Shown in pieces: positions 9,063 to 17,728 of a DNA stretch of 64,000 bases. Source of the stretch: CBDCZI01 sp965224495 (GTDB lineage Bacteria; Bacteroidota; Bacteroidia; Cytophagales; JAAEPT01); contig CBDCZI010000020.1 in assembly GCA_965224495.1 (NCBI GenBank), positions 1 to 64,000 of the forward strand. Direction: 5' to 3'. The notes below the pieces were generated by a model, which saw nothing but the letters and a program-made list of their open reading frames with translations, made no database searches and had not been told where the DNA came from. The position numbers were made by a program, and so were the translations under genes. Position 1 is the first letter of the stretch; the number at the start of each line of letters is the position of its first letter.

Positions 9063-10028
9063 ATGACAAGAAGACCTCGCAGAAACCGTAAATCACAGTC
9101 TATCCGTGATATGGTACAAGAAAATCACCTTCGTAAAGAAGATTTACTTTTTCCTTTATTTTTGGTAGAAGGAAACAACAAAAAAGAAGAGGTTGCTTCG
9201 ATGCCTGCTATTTACAGGTATTCTCTTGACAATCTTTTGAGAGAAATAGAAGAATCAACGAATTTAGGCATTAACTCTTTTGCTGTATTTCCTGTATTAC
9301 CAGAAAGCAAAAAAGACCATTTTGCCACCGAAGGAGCAAACAAAGAAGGTCTTTACATCAAAGCCTTAGAAAAAATAAAACAAGAATTCCCTCACATCGC
9401 CTTGATGACAGACGTAGCAATGGACCCTTACAGCTCGGACGGACACGATGGATTAGTCGAAAATGGCGAAATCTTAAATGATGAAACGTTAGAGATTTTG
9501 GCAAATATGACCATCGCTCAGGCTGAAGCTGGTGCTGATTTAATCGGTCCTTCGGATATGATGGACGGAAGAATAGGCTATTTACGAAAAGCTTTAGATG
9601 ACAAAGGATTTACAGGAACTTCTATCATTTCTTACACCGCAAAATATGCAAGTGCTTTTTACGGTCCTTTCCGTGATGCTTTAGACTCTGCACCAAAATT
9701 TGGCGATAAAAAAACTTACCAAATGAACCCTGCCAATAGTCAAGAAGCACTTATTGAGGCTACTTTAGATTTCAATGAAGGAGCTGATATCCTAATGGTA
9801 AAACCAGCCTTGTCTTATTTGGACATCATCAAATCATTGCACGATAATTTCGATTTGCCTATCGCTGCCTACAACGTGAGTGGTGAGTATGCTATGGTAA
9901 AAGCAGCCGCTCAAAAGGGTTGGATTGATGAAGAACAAATTATCTTAGAAAAGTTATTAAGTATGAAAAGAGCAGGAGCGAATATCTTACTGACCTACCA
10001 CGCCAAAGAAGTCGCTAAATTATTGTAA
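9063..10028 (+). CDS. hemB: Porphobilinogen synthase (delta-aminolevulinate dehydratase)
   Basis: Condenses two 5-aminolevulinate molecules into porphobilinogen in cytoplasmic haem synthesis. The 321 residues from ATG 9063 carry the two Schiff-base lysines, K194 in YTAKYASAFYGP and K247 in ILMVKPALSY. The metal loop reads DVAMDPYSSDGHDG, where the cysteine ligands of zinc-type enzymes are replaced by Ala and Asp, so this is the aspartate-rich, magnesium-type variant. A frame extension to a TTG at 9039 is possible but overlaps the promoter box. The gene stands alone and ends at a strong terminator. hemC is 13 kb away. Confidence 0.96.
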   Translation: MTRRPRRNRKSQSIRDMVQENHLRKEDLLFPLFLVEGNNKKEEVASMPAIYRYSLDNLLREIEESTNLGINSFAVFPVLPESKKDHFATEGANKEGLYIKALEKIKQEFPHIALMTDVAMDPYSSDGHDGLVENGEILNDETLEILANMTIAQAEAGADLIGPSDMMDGRIGYLRKALDDKGFTGTSIISYTAKYASAFYGPFRDALDSAPKFGDKKTYQMNPANSQEALIEATLDFNEGADILMVKPALSYLDIIKSLHDNFDLPIAAYNVSGEYAMVKAAAQKGWIDEEQIILEKLLSMKRAGANILLTYHAKEVAKLL

Positions 10029-10050
10029 TCATAACAATTTATTAAGCACA

Positions 10051-10087
10051 AAAAAAGGGTTGTATTTATAAAATACAACCCTTTTTT
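10051..10087. terminator. Bidirectional terminator between hemB and SPOR gene
   Basis: Perfect 17-bp arms (AAAAAAGGGTTGTATTT and its complement) around a 3-base loop, with A and T runs on both sides. It serves the convergent hemB and the gene ending at 10104. Confidence 0.9.
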
Positions 10088-10103
10088 ATTTGATTTTGTT
10101 TTT

Positions 10104-10793
10104 TTAGATATTTCCTTCACGAGCATCTTTCATACTTACTCTTCGGTTGTCTTTGTAAGCAACTACCCAAGCACCTTTTACGCCCATACCTCTTAAGTAA
10201 GCCTTAAACTTATCTGCTTCCCAATAATCACCAAAAGCACCAAGTGTATATCTCATTGTACCATCTTCATCTACTGTTCCACTAAAATTATCGTGGCGGT
10301 TAAAGTATTTTGTAATGTCATAGTTACGGTAAGCACCAATTTGTACTTTGTAAACTAAGCCTTGTACACTTTTTGTTTTTTTGTACGAACCATAAGTATC
10401 TCCGCTCCCCGCACTTGACGTCCCGCCTGACTGAGCTACATTGTTTCTTGTACTTGTTTCTCCTGCCGGTAATTGCCCTGCACCTTGTGTGTCGTAAGCC
10501 AAACGTTTTGCTTCCAACTCTTCTATTCTCATTTTAGCGGCCTGTGTTGCTGCCTTGTAATCTTTCACTTCAGACTCAAGTAATGCTTTTTCAGAAGATG
10601 AAGTCTCCAAATCACTCTCCAAAGACATTACTTTTTGAGTAGCATCTGCCAAATCATTCTTTGTCTGAACAAATTGTTCAGGAGTTTGATTTTTAATCTC
10701 TTTTTTAATCGCTTTTTTCTCTGTTTTACTCAATTGAGCAAATGACGCAGAGGCGAGTAATGCAAATCCTAAGGCTAATAGTATCTTTTTCAT
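10104..10793 (-). CDS. Secreted coiled-coil SPOR-domain protein
   Basis: Read from ATG 10793 (MKKILLALG), which gives 229 residues with a signal peptide ending at SASFAQ. An upstream extension exists but would bury the signal peptide. Residues about 20-105 are charged heptads typical of a coiled coil. After a Gly/Ser-rich linker, the C-terminal region starts with VYKVQIGAYRN and ends with a second SPOR-like half (AFGDYWEADKFKAYLRGMG). SPOR domains bind denuded peptidoglycan, so a periplasmic wall-associated role is likely. The exact function is unknown. Confidence 0.8.
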   Translation of the reverse strand: MKKILLALGFALLASASFAQLSKTEKKAIKKEIKNQTPEQFVQTKNDLADATQKVMSLESDLETSSSEKALLESEVKDYKAATQAAKMRIEELEAKRLAYDTQGAGQLPAGETSTRNNVAQSGGTSSAGSGDTYGSYKKTKSVQGLVYKVQIGAYRNYDITKYFNRHDNFSGTVDEDGTMRYTLGAFGDYWEADKFKAYLRGMGVKGAWVVAYKDNRRVSMKDAREGNI

Positions 10794-10966
10794 AATGTTT
10801 TCAATGGTGACGTAAAAGTAAATTGTATAATCAATACGCAATATAATCAATTACTATATACTAAACATAGATTGTTTAGTTCATATTCCCAACGTTTTTT
10901 ATTGAAATCTTTAAAATAAATGCTTTATTACGGCGTATTGGCTCTCAAAATACAACTTACATTTAG

Positions 10967-10974
10967 TATTTTTG
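10967..10974 (+). promoter_or_regulatory. -7 promoter box TATTTTTG of cysteine desulfurase gene
   Basis: Matches TAnnTTTG, 23 bases before the ATG at 10998. A TTG at 10938-10940 is 26 bases upstream, longer than the usual spacing, so the -33 assignment is weak. Confidence 0.5.
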
Positions 10975-10997
10975 CTTATCGCTTTTGAAAACAGCTT

Positions 10998-12110
10998 ATG
11001 ATTTACCTCGATAACGCAGCCACTACTCCTCTTGATCAACGAGTTTTTGAAGAAATGACGCCTTATTTCCTTTCGCATTTCGGGAACCCTTCTTCGACAC
11101 ACAGTTTAGGAAGACAAGCAAAAGTGGCTATTGAAACAGCGAGAAAAAGTATTGCCAAACGATTGAATTGTTTATCGTCAGAATTATTTTTTACTTCTTG
11201 TGCAACAGAGGCTAATAATGCGATAATTAAAGGTGTGGTTGAAAAATTTGGTATTAAACACATCATCACTTCCAAATTAGAACATCACGCTGTTTTACAC
11301 GTTATTGAAGCAATTGAGAGACAAGGGATAATCACACTTCATTTTATTGAAAATGATGAAAATGGCGTACTTGACCTTACTCATTTAGAAGAATTATTGA
11401 AAGTAAATACCGATGCTTTTGTTTCTGTAATGCACGCCAATAACGAAATTGGAACAATCAATCCTATCGAGGAGATTGGTTTGTTGTGCAAAAAACACAA
11501 GGCTTTGTTTCATTCGGATACAGTACAAACTATCGGGCATTCACCTTTAGATTTAGCGACACTTCCTGTTGATTATTTGGTTGCTTCGGCTCATAAGTTT
11601 CACGGGCCAAAAGGAAGTGGCTTTATGTATGTTAGAAAAGACAAACGTTTTTCGCCTTTACTATTGGGTGGTGCACAAGAAAAAGATTTACGAGCAGGTA
11701 CAGAAAACACGGCGGGAATTATCGGTATGGCTTTCGCTTTTGAATTGGCGTTTGAAAACCCTGAGCAAGAAAAGGATTTCAAAATATTAAAAAATTATTT
11801 CATCAACGAAATTACACAACGTTTTGATTTTATCACGATAAATGGAACAAAGGGAAAAACATTAAATAATATTATTAGTTTATCTATCGCTCCTGAAAAA
11901 TCAAATGCAATGCTTTTATTTTCTCTCGATTTACAAGGAATAGCCGTAAGTGGTGGCAGTGCTTGTGGTAGTGGTGCCGTGAAATCTCACGTGACAGAAG
12001 CTTTAGGATTACCTGCTGAGGTCGGTGTGCTACGGGTTTCTTTGAGTCGCTTCAATACCAAAGAAGAACTCTCTATGTTATTGGATAAATTGGAAGGTGT
12101 ATTTGGTTAA
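10998..12110 (+). CDS. Cysteine desulfurase (NifS/IscS type, PLP-dependent)
   Basis: Releases sulfur from cysteine as an enzyme persulfide for Fe-S clusters or thio-modifications. The 370 residues start YLDNAATTPLD, typical of NifS/IscS. The PLP lysine is K200 in SAHKFHGPKG, and the persulfide cysteine is C323 in SGGSACGSGAVKSH. The length is slightly below IscS (about 400). No isc or suf scaffold gene is adjacent, so the acceptor is not shown by context. Confidence 0.93.
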   Translation: MIYLDNAATTPLDQRVFEEMTPYFLSHFGNPSSTHSLGRQAKVAIETARKSIAKRLNCLSSELFFTSCATEANNAIIKGVVEKFGIKHIITSKLEHHAVLHVIEAIERQGIITLHFIENDENGVLDLTHLEELLKVNTDAFVSVMHANNEIGTINPIEEIGLLCKKHKALFHSDTVQTIGHSPLDLATLPVDYLVASAHKFHGPKGSGFMYVRKDKRFSPLLLGGAQEKDLRAGTENTAGIIGMAFAFELAFENPEQEKDFKILKNYFINEITQRFDFITINGTKGKTLNNIISLSIAPEKSNAMLLFSLDLQGIAVSGGSACGSGAVKSHVTEALGLPAEVGVLRVSLSRFNTKEELSMLLDKLEGVFG

Positions 12111-12180
12111 ACAACCAGCAAACAAAATATCGGCTCATCTCATTTCTATCAATAGAATAATAATATCCCTTCACAACTTA

Positions 12181-12530
12181 CTACTCAAGAAACAATACGC
12201 CAGTACCATCTTCTCCTCGCATTTCATCAAGTTTTTTAGTTTCTGAGAGGTATTTTGTCCAATAATTACTTTGGTCTTGGGCTAATAAATAATCCAAACA
12301 CGCTTGAAACTGTACCTGAACAGACTGTGGGATAGTATTCTTTTCCATCCATTCAAAAAACAAGCTGTACTTCTTGACTATCTTTTCCTTCATTGCCAAA
12401 GGAAAAACTTGAATATTATAATGTAACGGGGAATGAAGGATATTAATATACAAGCCTTCTTTTGTAATAAAGTTGTTCGCCAACGACTGCTTGTACAAAT
12501 CGGGGAGGTGGTACATATTAAATACCGAAA
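12181..12530 (-). pseudogene. C-terminal fragment of radical SAM twitch protein, cut by IS
   Basis: The frame reads TVSVFN then MYHLPDLYKQSL and ends LDEMRGEDGTGVLFLE. It continues in frame, across the insertion sequence, from the N-terminal fragment at 14199-14997. Removing 12535-14198 plus one CCGT copy joins ...IKIAPT to VSVFNMYHLPDL without a gap, giving a protein of about 382 residues. A short frame of 111 residues starts at Met 12516 but lacks the catalytic part, so it is not expected to function alone. Confidence 0.88.
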
Positions 12531-12534
12531 CCGT
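12531..12534. repeat. Left target-site duplication CCGT
   Basis: CCGT directly before the left IS end, matching CCGT at 14199-14202 directly after the right end. Confidence 0.85.
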
Positions 12535-14198
12535 CAGACTGTCTAAAAACTATAAGCGAAATTAGTTATCACATAGTTTGTTGTAAAAGGTATAAATAGC
12601 TATCTTTAAGCTATGAGCTACATCACTGGATTTGACAGAAACCAAGCTGTTTTGATACCCGAAACTATAAACCAACTTATTGATACAAACAATCCTGTTA
12701 GGTTTATTGATGTTTTTGTTGATTCTCTTCAAACGGCAGATTTTGGTTTTAGAAACCCTAACAGAAATACAAATGGCAGACCGCCATTTCACCCCAAAGA
12801 CTTATTAAAGCTATATATTTATGGCTATTTGAATAAACTAAGATCATCAAGAGCCTTGGAGAAAGAGTGCAAGCGAAACATAGAACTCATTTGGCTAATC
12901 AAGGGATTAGTACCTGACCACAATACGATTGCTAATTTCAGAAAGAACAATCCTAAAGCGATTAAAAAAGTATTTAGAGCTACAGTCAATATAGCTAAAA
13001 ACTTAGATTTGATTGGTGGTGTTTTACTTGCTGGTGACGGGACAAAATTAAGAGCTCAGAATTCTAAAAAGAATAATTACAATCAAAAGAAAATAGACCG
13101 ACACATTGCTTATATCGAAACCAAATTAGCAGAGTATTGTTCGTTATTAGAATCAGCAGACGGAGACCAGAAAAAACAAATCCAAGCGAAGATAGAGAAG
13201 CAAAATAAACATAAAAAACAGTACTTAGCAATTGAAAAACAACTTGAGGAAACAGGAGAAAAACAAGTATCTACCTCTGACCCTGAGGCACGACAATTAG
13301 TTATTAGAGGTGTTGTTACTGAGGTTTGCTACAATGTTCAATCTACAGTTGATGCTAAAAACAAAATTCCTATTGATTATAAGGTTACCAACAAAAACGA
13401 CAAACAGGCAATGACAGACATGGTGAAAAGTGCCATTGATATCATAGGAAGCAATGAGTTTAACGCCGTTTTTGATAAGGGGTATTACACAGCTGAACAA
13501 ATTCACGACACTCAAAAACTAGGTGTAACCACTCATGTATGTGTTCCTGCACCAGCCTCTAATGCGCCGGACAAATCATATAATGTAAGTGAATTTAAAT
13601 ACAATACAGAGAAAGACAGCTATACCTGCCCCGCAGGAAATACATTAACAACTAATGGTAATTGGTACAACAAACGAGTATATAAAGTCAAGCAATATAA
13701 AACCAATAAATGTAAAGCATGCCCGGTAAAATCTAGCTGCACAAAATCTAAATCACAACGAATAATCGAACGTCACCAATTTGCAGAAGCACTAGTTATT
13801 AACAAACAAAACATAGCGAAGAACCCAGAAATCTACGCACAAAGACAAGCTGTGGTTGAGCACCCTTTCGGGACAATGAAAAGGTCTTGGGGATTTGACT
13901 ATATCATGACAAAAAAATCAAAAAAACATGCTTCCGCAGATGTTGGTCTTATCTTCATAGCCTACAATCTTAAAAGATTGATGAATATCATAGGTATAAC
14001 GGGGTTATTAGAGGTAATAACCTCCTTTTTTCATCGTTTACACTCTGTTTATCTCTATTTCTTCATATATCACTCTATTAAGCTAAAAAACAGAGTCTCT
14101 TCTAGCTTTTTTACTTTGTCCCAGATTTCTATATTTTAGTCGTACTTTTCTGTATTTTTGAATACTAACAAAAAAAACGGAGGTTTTTAGACAAACTG
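12535..14198 (+). mobile_element. IS1182-family insertion sequence, complete (1664 bp)
   Basis: Left end CAGACTGTCTAAAAAC and right end (inverted) CAGTTTGTCTAAAAAC match at 14 of 16 positions. A single transposase gene fills the interior. A 4-bp duplication (CCGT) flanks the element. It sits in, and disrupts, the radical SAM gene read on the other strand. Intact ends, an intact transposase and a perfect target duplication indicate a recent insertion. Family assignment rests on transposase motifs. Confidence 0.93.
12613..14139 (+). CDS. IS1182-family DDE transposase
   Basis: The 508 residues begin MSYITGFDRNQAVLIP, as in the DUF772-type N-terminal domain of IS1182 transposases. The catalytic triad is visible as D142 (LAGDGTKLRAQN), D288 (NAVFDKGYYTAEQ) and E416 (VVEHPFGTMKRSWG). 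Cysteines at 339, 367, 370 and 376 form a probable zinc knuckle in the insertion domain. A TATCTTTA box just upstream (about 12600) may drive it. The frame is uninterrupted, so the element may be active. Confidence 0.94.
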   Translation: MSYITGFDRNQAVLIPETINQLIDTNNPVRFIDVFVDSLQTADFGFRNPNRNTNGRPPFHPKDLLKLYIYGYLNKLRSSRALEKECKRNIELIWLIKGLVPDHNTIANFRKNNPKAIKKVFRATVNIAKNLDLIGGVLLAGDGTKLRAQNSKKNNYNQKKIDRHIAYIETKLAEYCSLLESADGDQKKQIQAKIEKQNKHKKQYLAIEKQLEETGEKQVSTSDPEARQLVIRGVVTEVCYNVQSTVDAKNKIPIDYKVTNKNDKQAMTDMVKSAIDIIGSNEFNAVFDKGYYTAEQIHDTQKLGVTTHVCVPAPASNAPDKSYNVSEFKYNTEKDSYTCPAGNTLTTNGNWYNKRVYKVKQYKTNKCKACPVKSSCTKSKSQRIIERHQFAEALVINKQNIAKNPEIYAQRQAVVEHPFGTMKRSWGFDYIMTKKSKKHASADVGLIFIAYNLKRLMNIIGITGLLEVITSFFHRLHSVYLYFFIYHSIKLKNRVSSSFFTLSQISIF

Positions 14199-14202
14199 CC
14201 GT
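14199..14202. repeat. Right target-site duplication CCGT
   Basis: Second copy of the 4-bp duplication, directly after the right inverted repeat of the insertion sequence. Confidence 0.85.
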
Positions 14203-14997
14203 TGGTGCTATTTTTATTTTCAGGTGTGGGTACGCTCTAATTTCCTCTCTGTTTTGAAGAATCTTTTCCCAATTCATTTCTTTACGAACATATTCACCCA
14301 AATCCTCAGAAGCATCAATACTAGCCAAAATCTCGACTGAAGTAAACTCTCGCCAATAATCAACCACCTGATGCGACTTGAAACTGAGCATAGAAAAATT
14401 TGTGTTGTAACGCAAACGCATAGAGGTTGCCTTATTTTCAATCAACCATTTGAGTAATAAATAATGTTCTTCGGTAGCCAAAGGTTCTCCTCCTGCAAAG
14501 TAAATTTCTTCTGCCTGGAGTAATGCTGAGCCACACGTAGCGATAAACTGTTCGTAGTCTTTTACATTTTTGATGATCGCCTTTTTTCCACTGTTGTTTT
14601 TAAGTATTTTCGCTTCTTCAAACCAGCGAGAACTTGCACCATGCCAACACGTACGGCATCGGTAATTACAAATATTTGAAAACCGAATATCAAAATAAAT
14701 CGGATCTCTAACCGTTTCTATCGATACATGAGGGAACTTATCAAACGTTTCTTGACGAATACTCTTTCCACCTGTCGCTTCTATTTTTGTGCAGACAGCA
14801 CAACGTTTATCTATTTCTCCTTTCGCAAATTTTCCCCTAAGTTTCGTCATCGGTTTACCCGACCAAATTGCACCCAACGATTGCTCATTAATATTCCCCA
14901 AAGTAATCGGAGCAACACAACACGCCTTTACGTAACCTTCGTTACCAACGTGTAAATGTATCCAAGGCATCAAACAAAAAGGAGTAGCTTTTTTCAC
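14199..14997 (-). pseudogene. N-terminal fragment of radical SAM twitch-domain protein, cut by IS
   Basis: Carries the radical SAM core: the 4Fe-4S motif CNYRCRTC, and FAGGEPLATEEHY for S-adenosylmethionine binding. N-terminal cysteines (TPFCLMPWIHLHV, ACCV, CAVC) form the region typical of twitch/SPASM-like members. The true reading ends at the IS boundary; the frame then runs into IS sequence to a stop at 14083. I place the start at GTG 14997 (MKKATPFCLMPW) because a TACCTTTG box lies just upstream; GTG 15036 is the longest option. The C-terminal third is at 12181-12530. The substrate is not evident from neighbours. Confidence 0.88.
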
Positions 14998-15001
14998 ACA
15001 A

Positions 15002-15009
15002 CAAAGGTA
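15002..15009 (-). promoter_or_regulatory. -7 promoter box TACCTTTG of the radical SAM gene
   Basis: Matches TAnnTTTG on the minus strand, only four bases before the GTG at 14997, which would give a very short leader. No -33 box at normal spacing. Confidence 0.4.
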
Positions 15010-15197
15010 GTCGTATTCTTTAAGTATTGAAAACACAATACTATTTTAACTATTTTGAATACACTTTTGAAATTGTAGGAAAATCAAAAAAAGCAAAACA
15101 AATTGCAGGAATTGAAAATAGTTACGTCGTAAAAGACGCTATCGAAACCACTTTTCAAAACATCATTCCTCTGTGGTATTTTGGTTTTTTATACTAA

Positions 15198-15401
15198 AAA
15201 AATCTTAAAACCCAATGACTAAAATGTTGAAAAAACACTTACTCAAGTCATACAGAACAACTTAAACCCACTTACACTACTTATCTAAGCTATTCCCTCA
15301 CGTAAAACACCTATTTTATCGGTATTAAAGCCCTAAAAGATAGCGAATGGCTGATATTTAGTCTATGTTTGTAAGCCCTAAAGGGTTCTAATAACAATAT
15401 T
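15198..15401. other. Spacer with no recognisable gene
   Basis: AT-rich sequence before the TPR gene. No coding frame, repeat copy or clear promoter was found. The preceding stretch, 15024-15197, holds an open plus-strand frame without a start codon (see findings). Confidence 0.5.
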
Positions 15402-16106
15402 ATGGCAGTATCTAAGAAAACAAAAGCGGTAAAAAAAGTACTTACGCCCGAAGAAGAAATTCAAATGCGTTTTGACAAAGCAACAATTTTGTACTTAAAC
15501 TCAAAATTGAAACCGTGTATGGATGCCTGTGGTACTGTGTTAGCGAACACACCTGAGCACATTGGATTTTTAAATTTATTAGCAAAAGCACATTGGCGTA
15601 AAGGAAACTTAGCTGAGCACATTCAATTTGCTGAACAAGCAAACGCAATAGAAGAAAACATTACTTCACAAAAACTTTTAGCTATTGCTTATTCTCAGAA
15701 AAATGGAAGAGAACAAGAGTCTTTAAAACGTTTCTCTGAATGTTTACTTGTAGAACCAGAAAATTGTGAATTGTTAAAATACAGAGCTTTAACTTACGTT
15801 AGATTAGAAGAACTACAAGGTTTGCCACCAAGTGTGAAAGAAAAATACATGATGAAAGCTGATCTTGACTTGAACAAGATGATGGAAATCATTGGTGAAA
15901 GTGATACAGATATGCATTGTGAAACACTTTACCACCGTTCGTTTGCTCAATTGTATTTATTGAAATATATGAATGCTAAAATTGATGCAGAAAGAGCAAT
16001 CGCTTCTTTTGAGGTAGAAAAAGACCCTTTGAAAAAGGATAAAAACATGCTTAAAGAGATGAAAGTATTATTGAAAAAAGCAATTGTTGAAATGAAGAAC
16101 CAATAA
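15402..16106 (+). CDS. TPR-like repeat protein, cytoplasmic
   Basis: The 234 residues start with a lysine-rich segment (MAVSKKTKAVKK) and then alternate amphipathic helices with TPR-like signatures: LLAKAHWRKGNLAEHIQFAE, and AYSQKNGREQESLKRFSECL with VEPEN. No signal peptide or membrane segment is seen. TPR arrays mediate protein binding, and no partner is indicated. The gene is monocistronic and ends at a strong terminator. Confidence 0.7.
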   Translation: MAVSKKTKAVKKVLTPEEEIQMRFDKATILYLNSKLKPCMDACGTVLANTPEHIGFLNLLAKAHWRKGNLAEHIQFAEQANAIEENITSQKLLAIAYSQKNGREQESLKRFSECLLVEPENCELLKYRALTYVRLEELQGLPPSVKEKYMMKADLDLNKMMEIIGESDTDMHCETLYHRSFAQLYLLKYMNAKIDAERAIASFEVEKDPLKKDKNMLKEMKVLLKKAIVEMKNQ

Positions 16107-16130
16107 CACCTTCATTACACACATAAAAAA

Positions 16131-16165
16131 GCCACCTTTTCTACGCAAGAAAAGGTGGCTTTCTT
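16131..16165. terminator. Bidirectional terminator
   Basis: Stem GCCACCTTTTC/GAAAAGGTGGC (16131-16141 with 16149-16159), loop of seven, with a T run after it and an A run before it. It separates the convergent TPR and MFS genes. Confidence 0.88.
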
Positions 16166-16179
16166 TTTTACACAAATGA

Positions 16180-17385
16180 TTAGCTATCCATTTTCATTCG
16201 TACCTGAATAACCAATGAAGAGAGTACCGTCAACCCTCCAATAATAGCGATAGAAGGTAACAAACCCCAGTAATCAGCCAAAAAGCCTGTCATTAAAGCT
16301 CCAATTGCATAGCCCAAGTCTCGCCACAGCCTAAAGATACCAATGCTATGTGCACGCTGTTCGGGATGAGTAAACACCGCCATAGTTGCCAAAAAGGTAG
16401 GATAAACAACCGCCGTACCAATACCCAACAACACGGACAATACCACAAAGTGAGACATCGTTTCGGCAAACAACATCACCAAAAGCGTCACGCCTTGTAA
16501 TAACATTCCCCAAAAAAGCATCTTCTTTTTATCCAAAACATCCGCCATTTTACCTGTGACCAATTGCCCAAAACCCCAAGTCATAGGATAAAGTGACACA
16601 ACAAGACCAATTTGCTCGATAGTAAACTCTTTTGATGCCAGTAAAATAGGGAAAAGTCCCCAAACCATTCCATCATTCAAGTTATTGACCATTCCCGCTT
16701 GTGAAATAGCTCCCAAATTAGGGTTCTTCCAAGTCGTTTCCCAAAAGACATTACCCATTTTTTCAACTTTATTTTCCGTTATTTCGGTTTGTACATGATG
16801 CCTTGTGTCTTTTACAAACAGCCAACTCAGCAACAACCCAATTACCGAAAACCCAATTCCCAAATAAAATGGATAAGGTCGCACACCATAATTTGAAGCA
16901 ATCCACCCTGTCAAAAAAGCAACTCCTCCGACAGCTAAATAGCCGATAGCTTCGTTAAATCCCATCGCCAAACCTCTGTCTTTTTCGCCTACCAAATCAA
17001 TTTTCATTACGACTGTACTCGACCATGTCAACCCTTGGTTGATACCAAGTAAAACATTCGCCAATATTATCCAATTCCAACTGGGTGCATAAATCAACAA
17101 AAAAGGAATCGGTAAGGCAATCACCCAACCTGCGATTAATAAGTTTCGCCGACCGTACCTATTTGCCAATGCGCCAGTAAAATAATTGGTCAAAGCTTTT
17201 GTTACGCCAAACACCACAATAAATGATAAAATCGCAGTTTTAGCGACCATAGAAAATTCGCTTCCTGCCAATTGCGGTAAGATTGTTCTTTCCAAACCGA
17301 CCATACCTCCGACAAACCCATTGACCAATAACAATAGAACAAACTGTCGGCTATTTTCTTTTAAACCGAGTTTTACCTCACTCAT
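16180..17385 (-). CDS. MFS transporter
   Basis: The 401 residues form about twelve hydrophobic helices. The loop 2-3 signature is GALANRYGRRNLLIAGW, typical of the major facilitator superfamily, and GKMADVLDKKKMLF is its pseudo-symmetric copy in the second half. It resembles drug or unknown-solute efflux members, and the substrate cannot be read from sequence. The start overlaps the upstream ABM-domain gene by eight bases, so both are co-translated. Confidence 0.88.
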   Translation of the reverse strand: MSEVKLGLKENSRQFVLLLLVNGFVGGMVGLERTILPQLAGSEFSMVAKTAILSFIVVFGVTKALTNYFTGALANRYGRRNLLIAGWVIALPIPFLLIYAPSWNWIILANVLLGINQGLTWSSTVVMKIDLVGEKDRGLAMGFNEAIGYLAVGGVAFLTGWIASNYGVRPYPFYLGIGFSVIGLLLSWLFVKDTRHHVQTEITENKVEKMGNVFWETTWKNPNLGAISQAGMVNNLNDGMVWGLFPILLASKEFTIEQIGLVVSLYPMTWGFGQLVTGKMADVLDKKKMLFWGMLLQGVTLLVMLFAETMSHFVVLSVLLGIGTAVVYPTFLATMAVFTHPEQRAHSIGIFRLWRDLGYAIGALMTGFLADYWGLLPSIAIIGGLTVLSSLVIQVRMKMDS

Positions 17386-17674
17386 CTTTTACTATTTCAT
17401 AATGTTGTACAATAGGAAAAGGACTATAAAAATGATGCAATAACTCCTTCCAAACTTGGTATTCTTTCGATTTACGAAACCCTATTTCGTGGTCTTCCAG
17501 CTTCATCCATTTTACCAACAAAAGATATTGATTTTCAACCTCCAAACACTTTTGCAACTCGTGAGAAACATAACCATTCATTGAACTAATTATCTTTTCT
17601 GCCTTTGTAAAGGCTACTTCAAAATCAATTGCAAGTCCCTCTTTTACATTCAAAACAGCTACTTCAAGTACCAT
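17378..17674 (-). CDS. Antibiotic biosynthesis monooxygenase (ABM) domain protein
   Basis: The 98 residues match the small ferredoxin-like ABM fold: an opening strand (MVLEVAVLNVKEG), then AEKIISSMNGYVSHELQKCLE and LLLVKWMKLEDHEIGFRKS. Members act as cofactor-poor oxygenases or haem-degrading enzymes, and many have no known substrate. The 8-bp overlap with the MFS gene suggests a small detoxification or export unit. Confidence 0.8.
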   Translation of the reverse strand: MVLEVAVLNVKEGLAIDFEVAFTKAEKIISSMNGYVSHELQKCLEVENQYLLLVKWMKLEDHEIGFRKSKEYQVWKELLHHFYSPFPIVQHYEIVKDE

Positions 17675-17728
17675 GTTATCTATTTAAAACCATACAACTG
17701 GGCAACCCTCTTGCTCCACTCTACAAAG

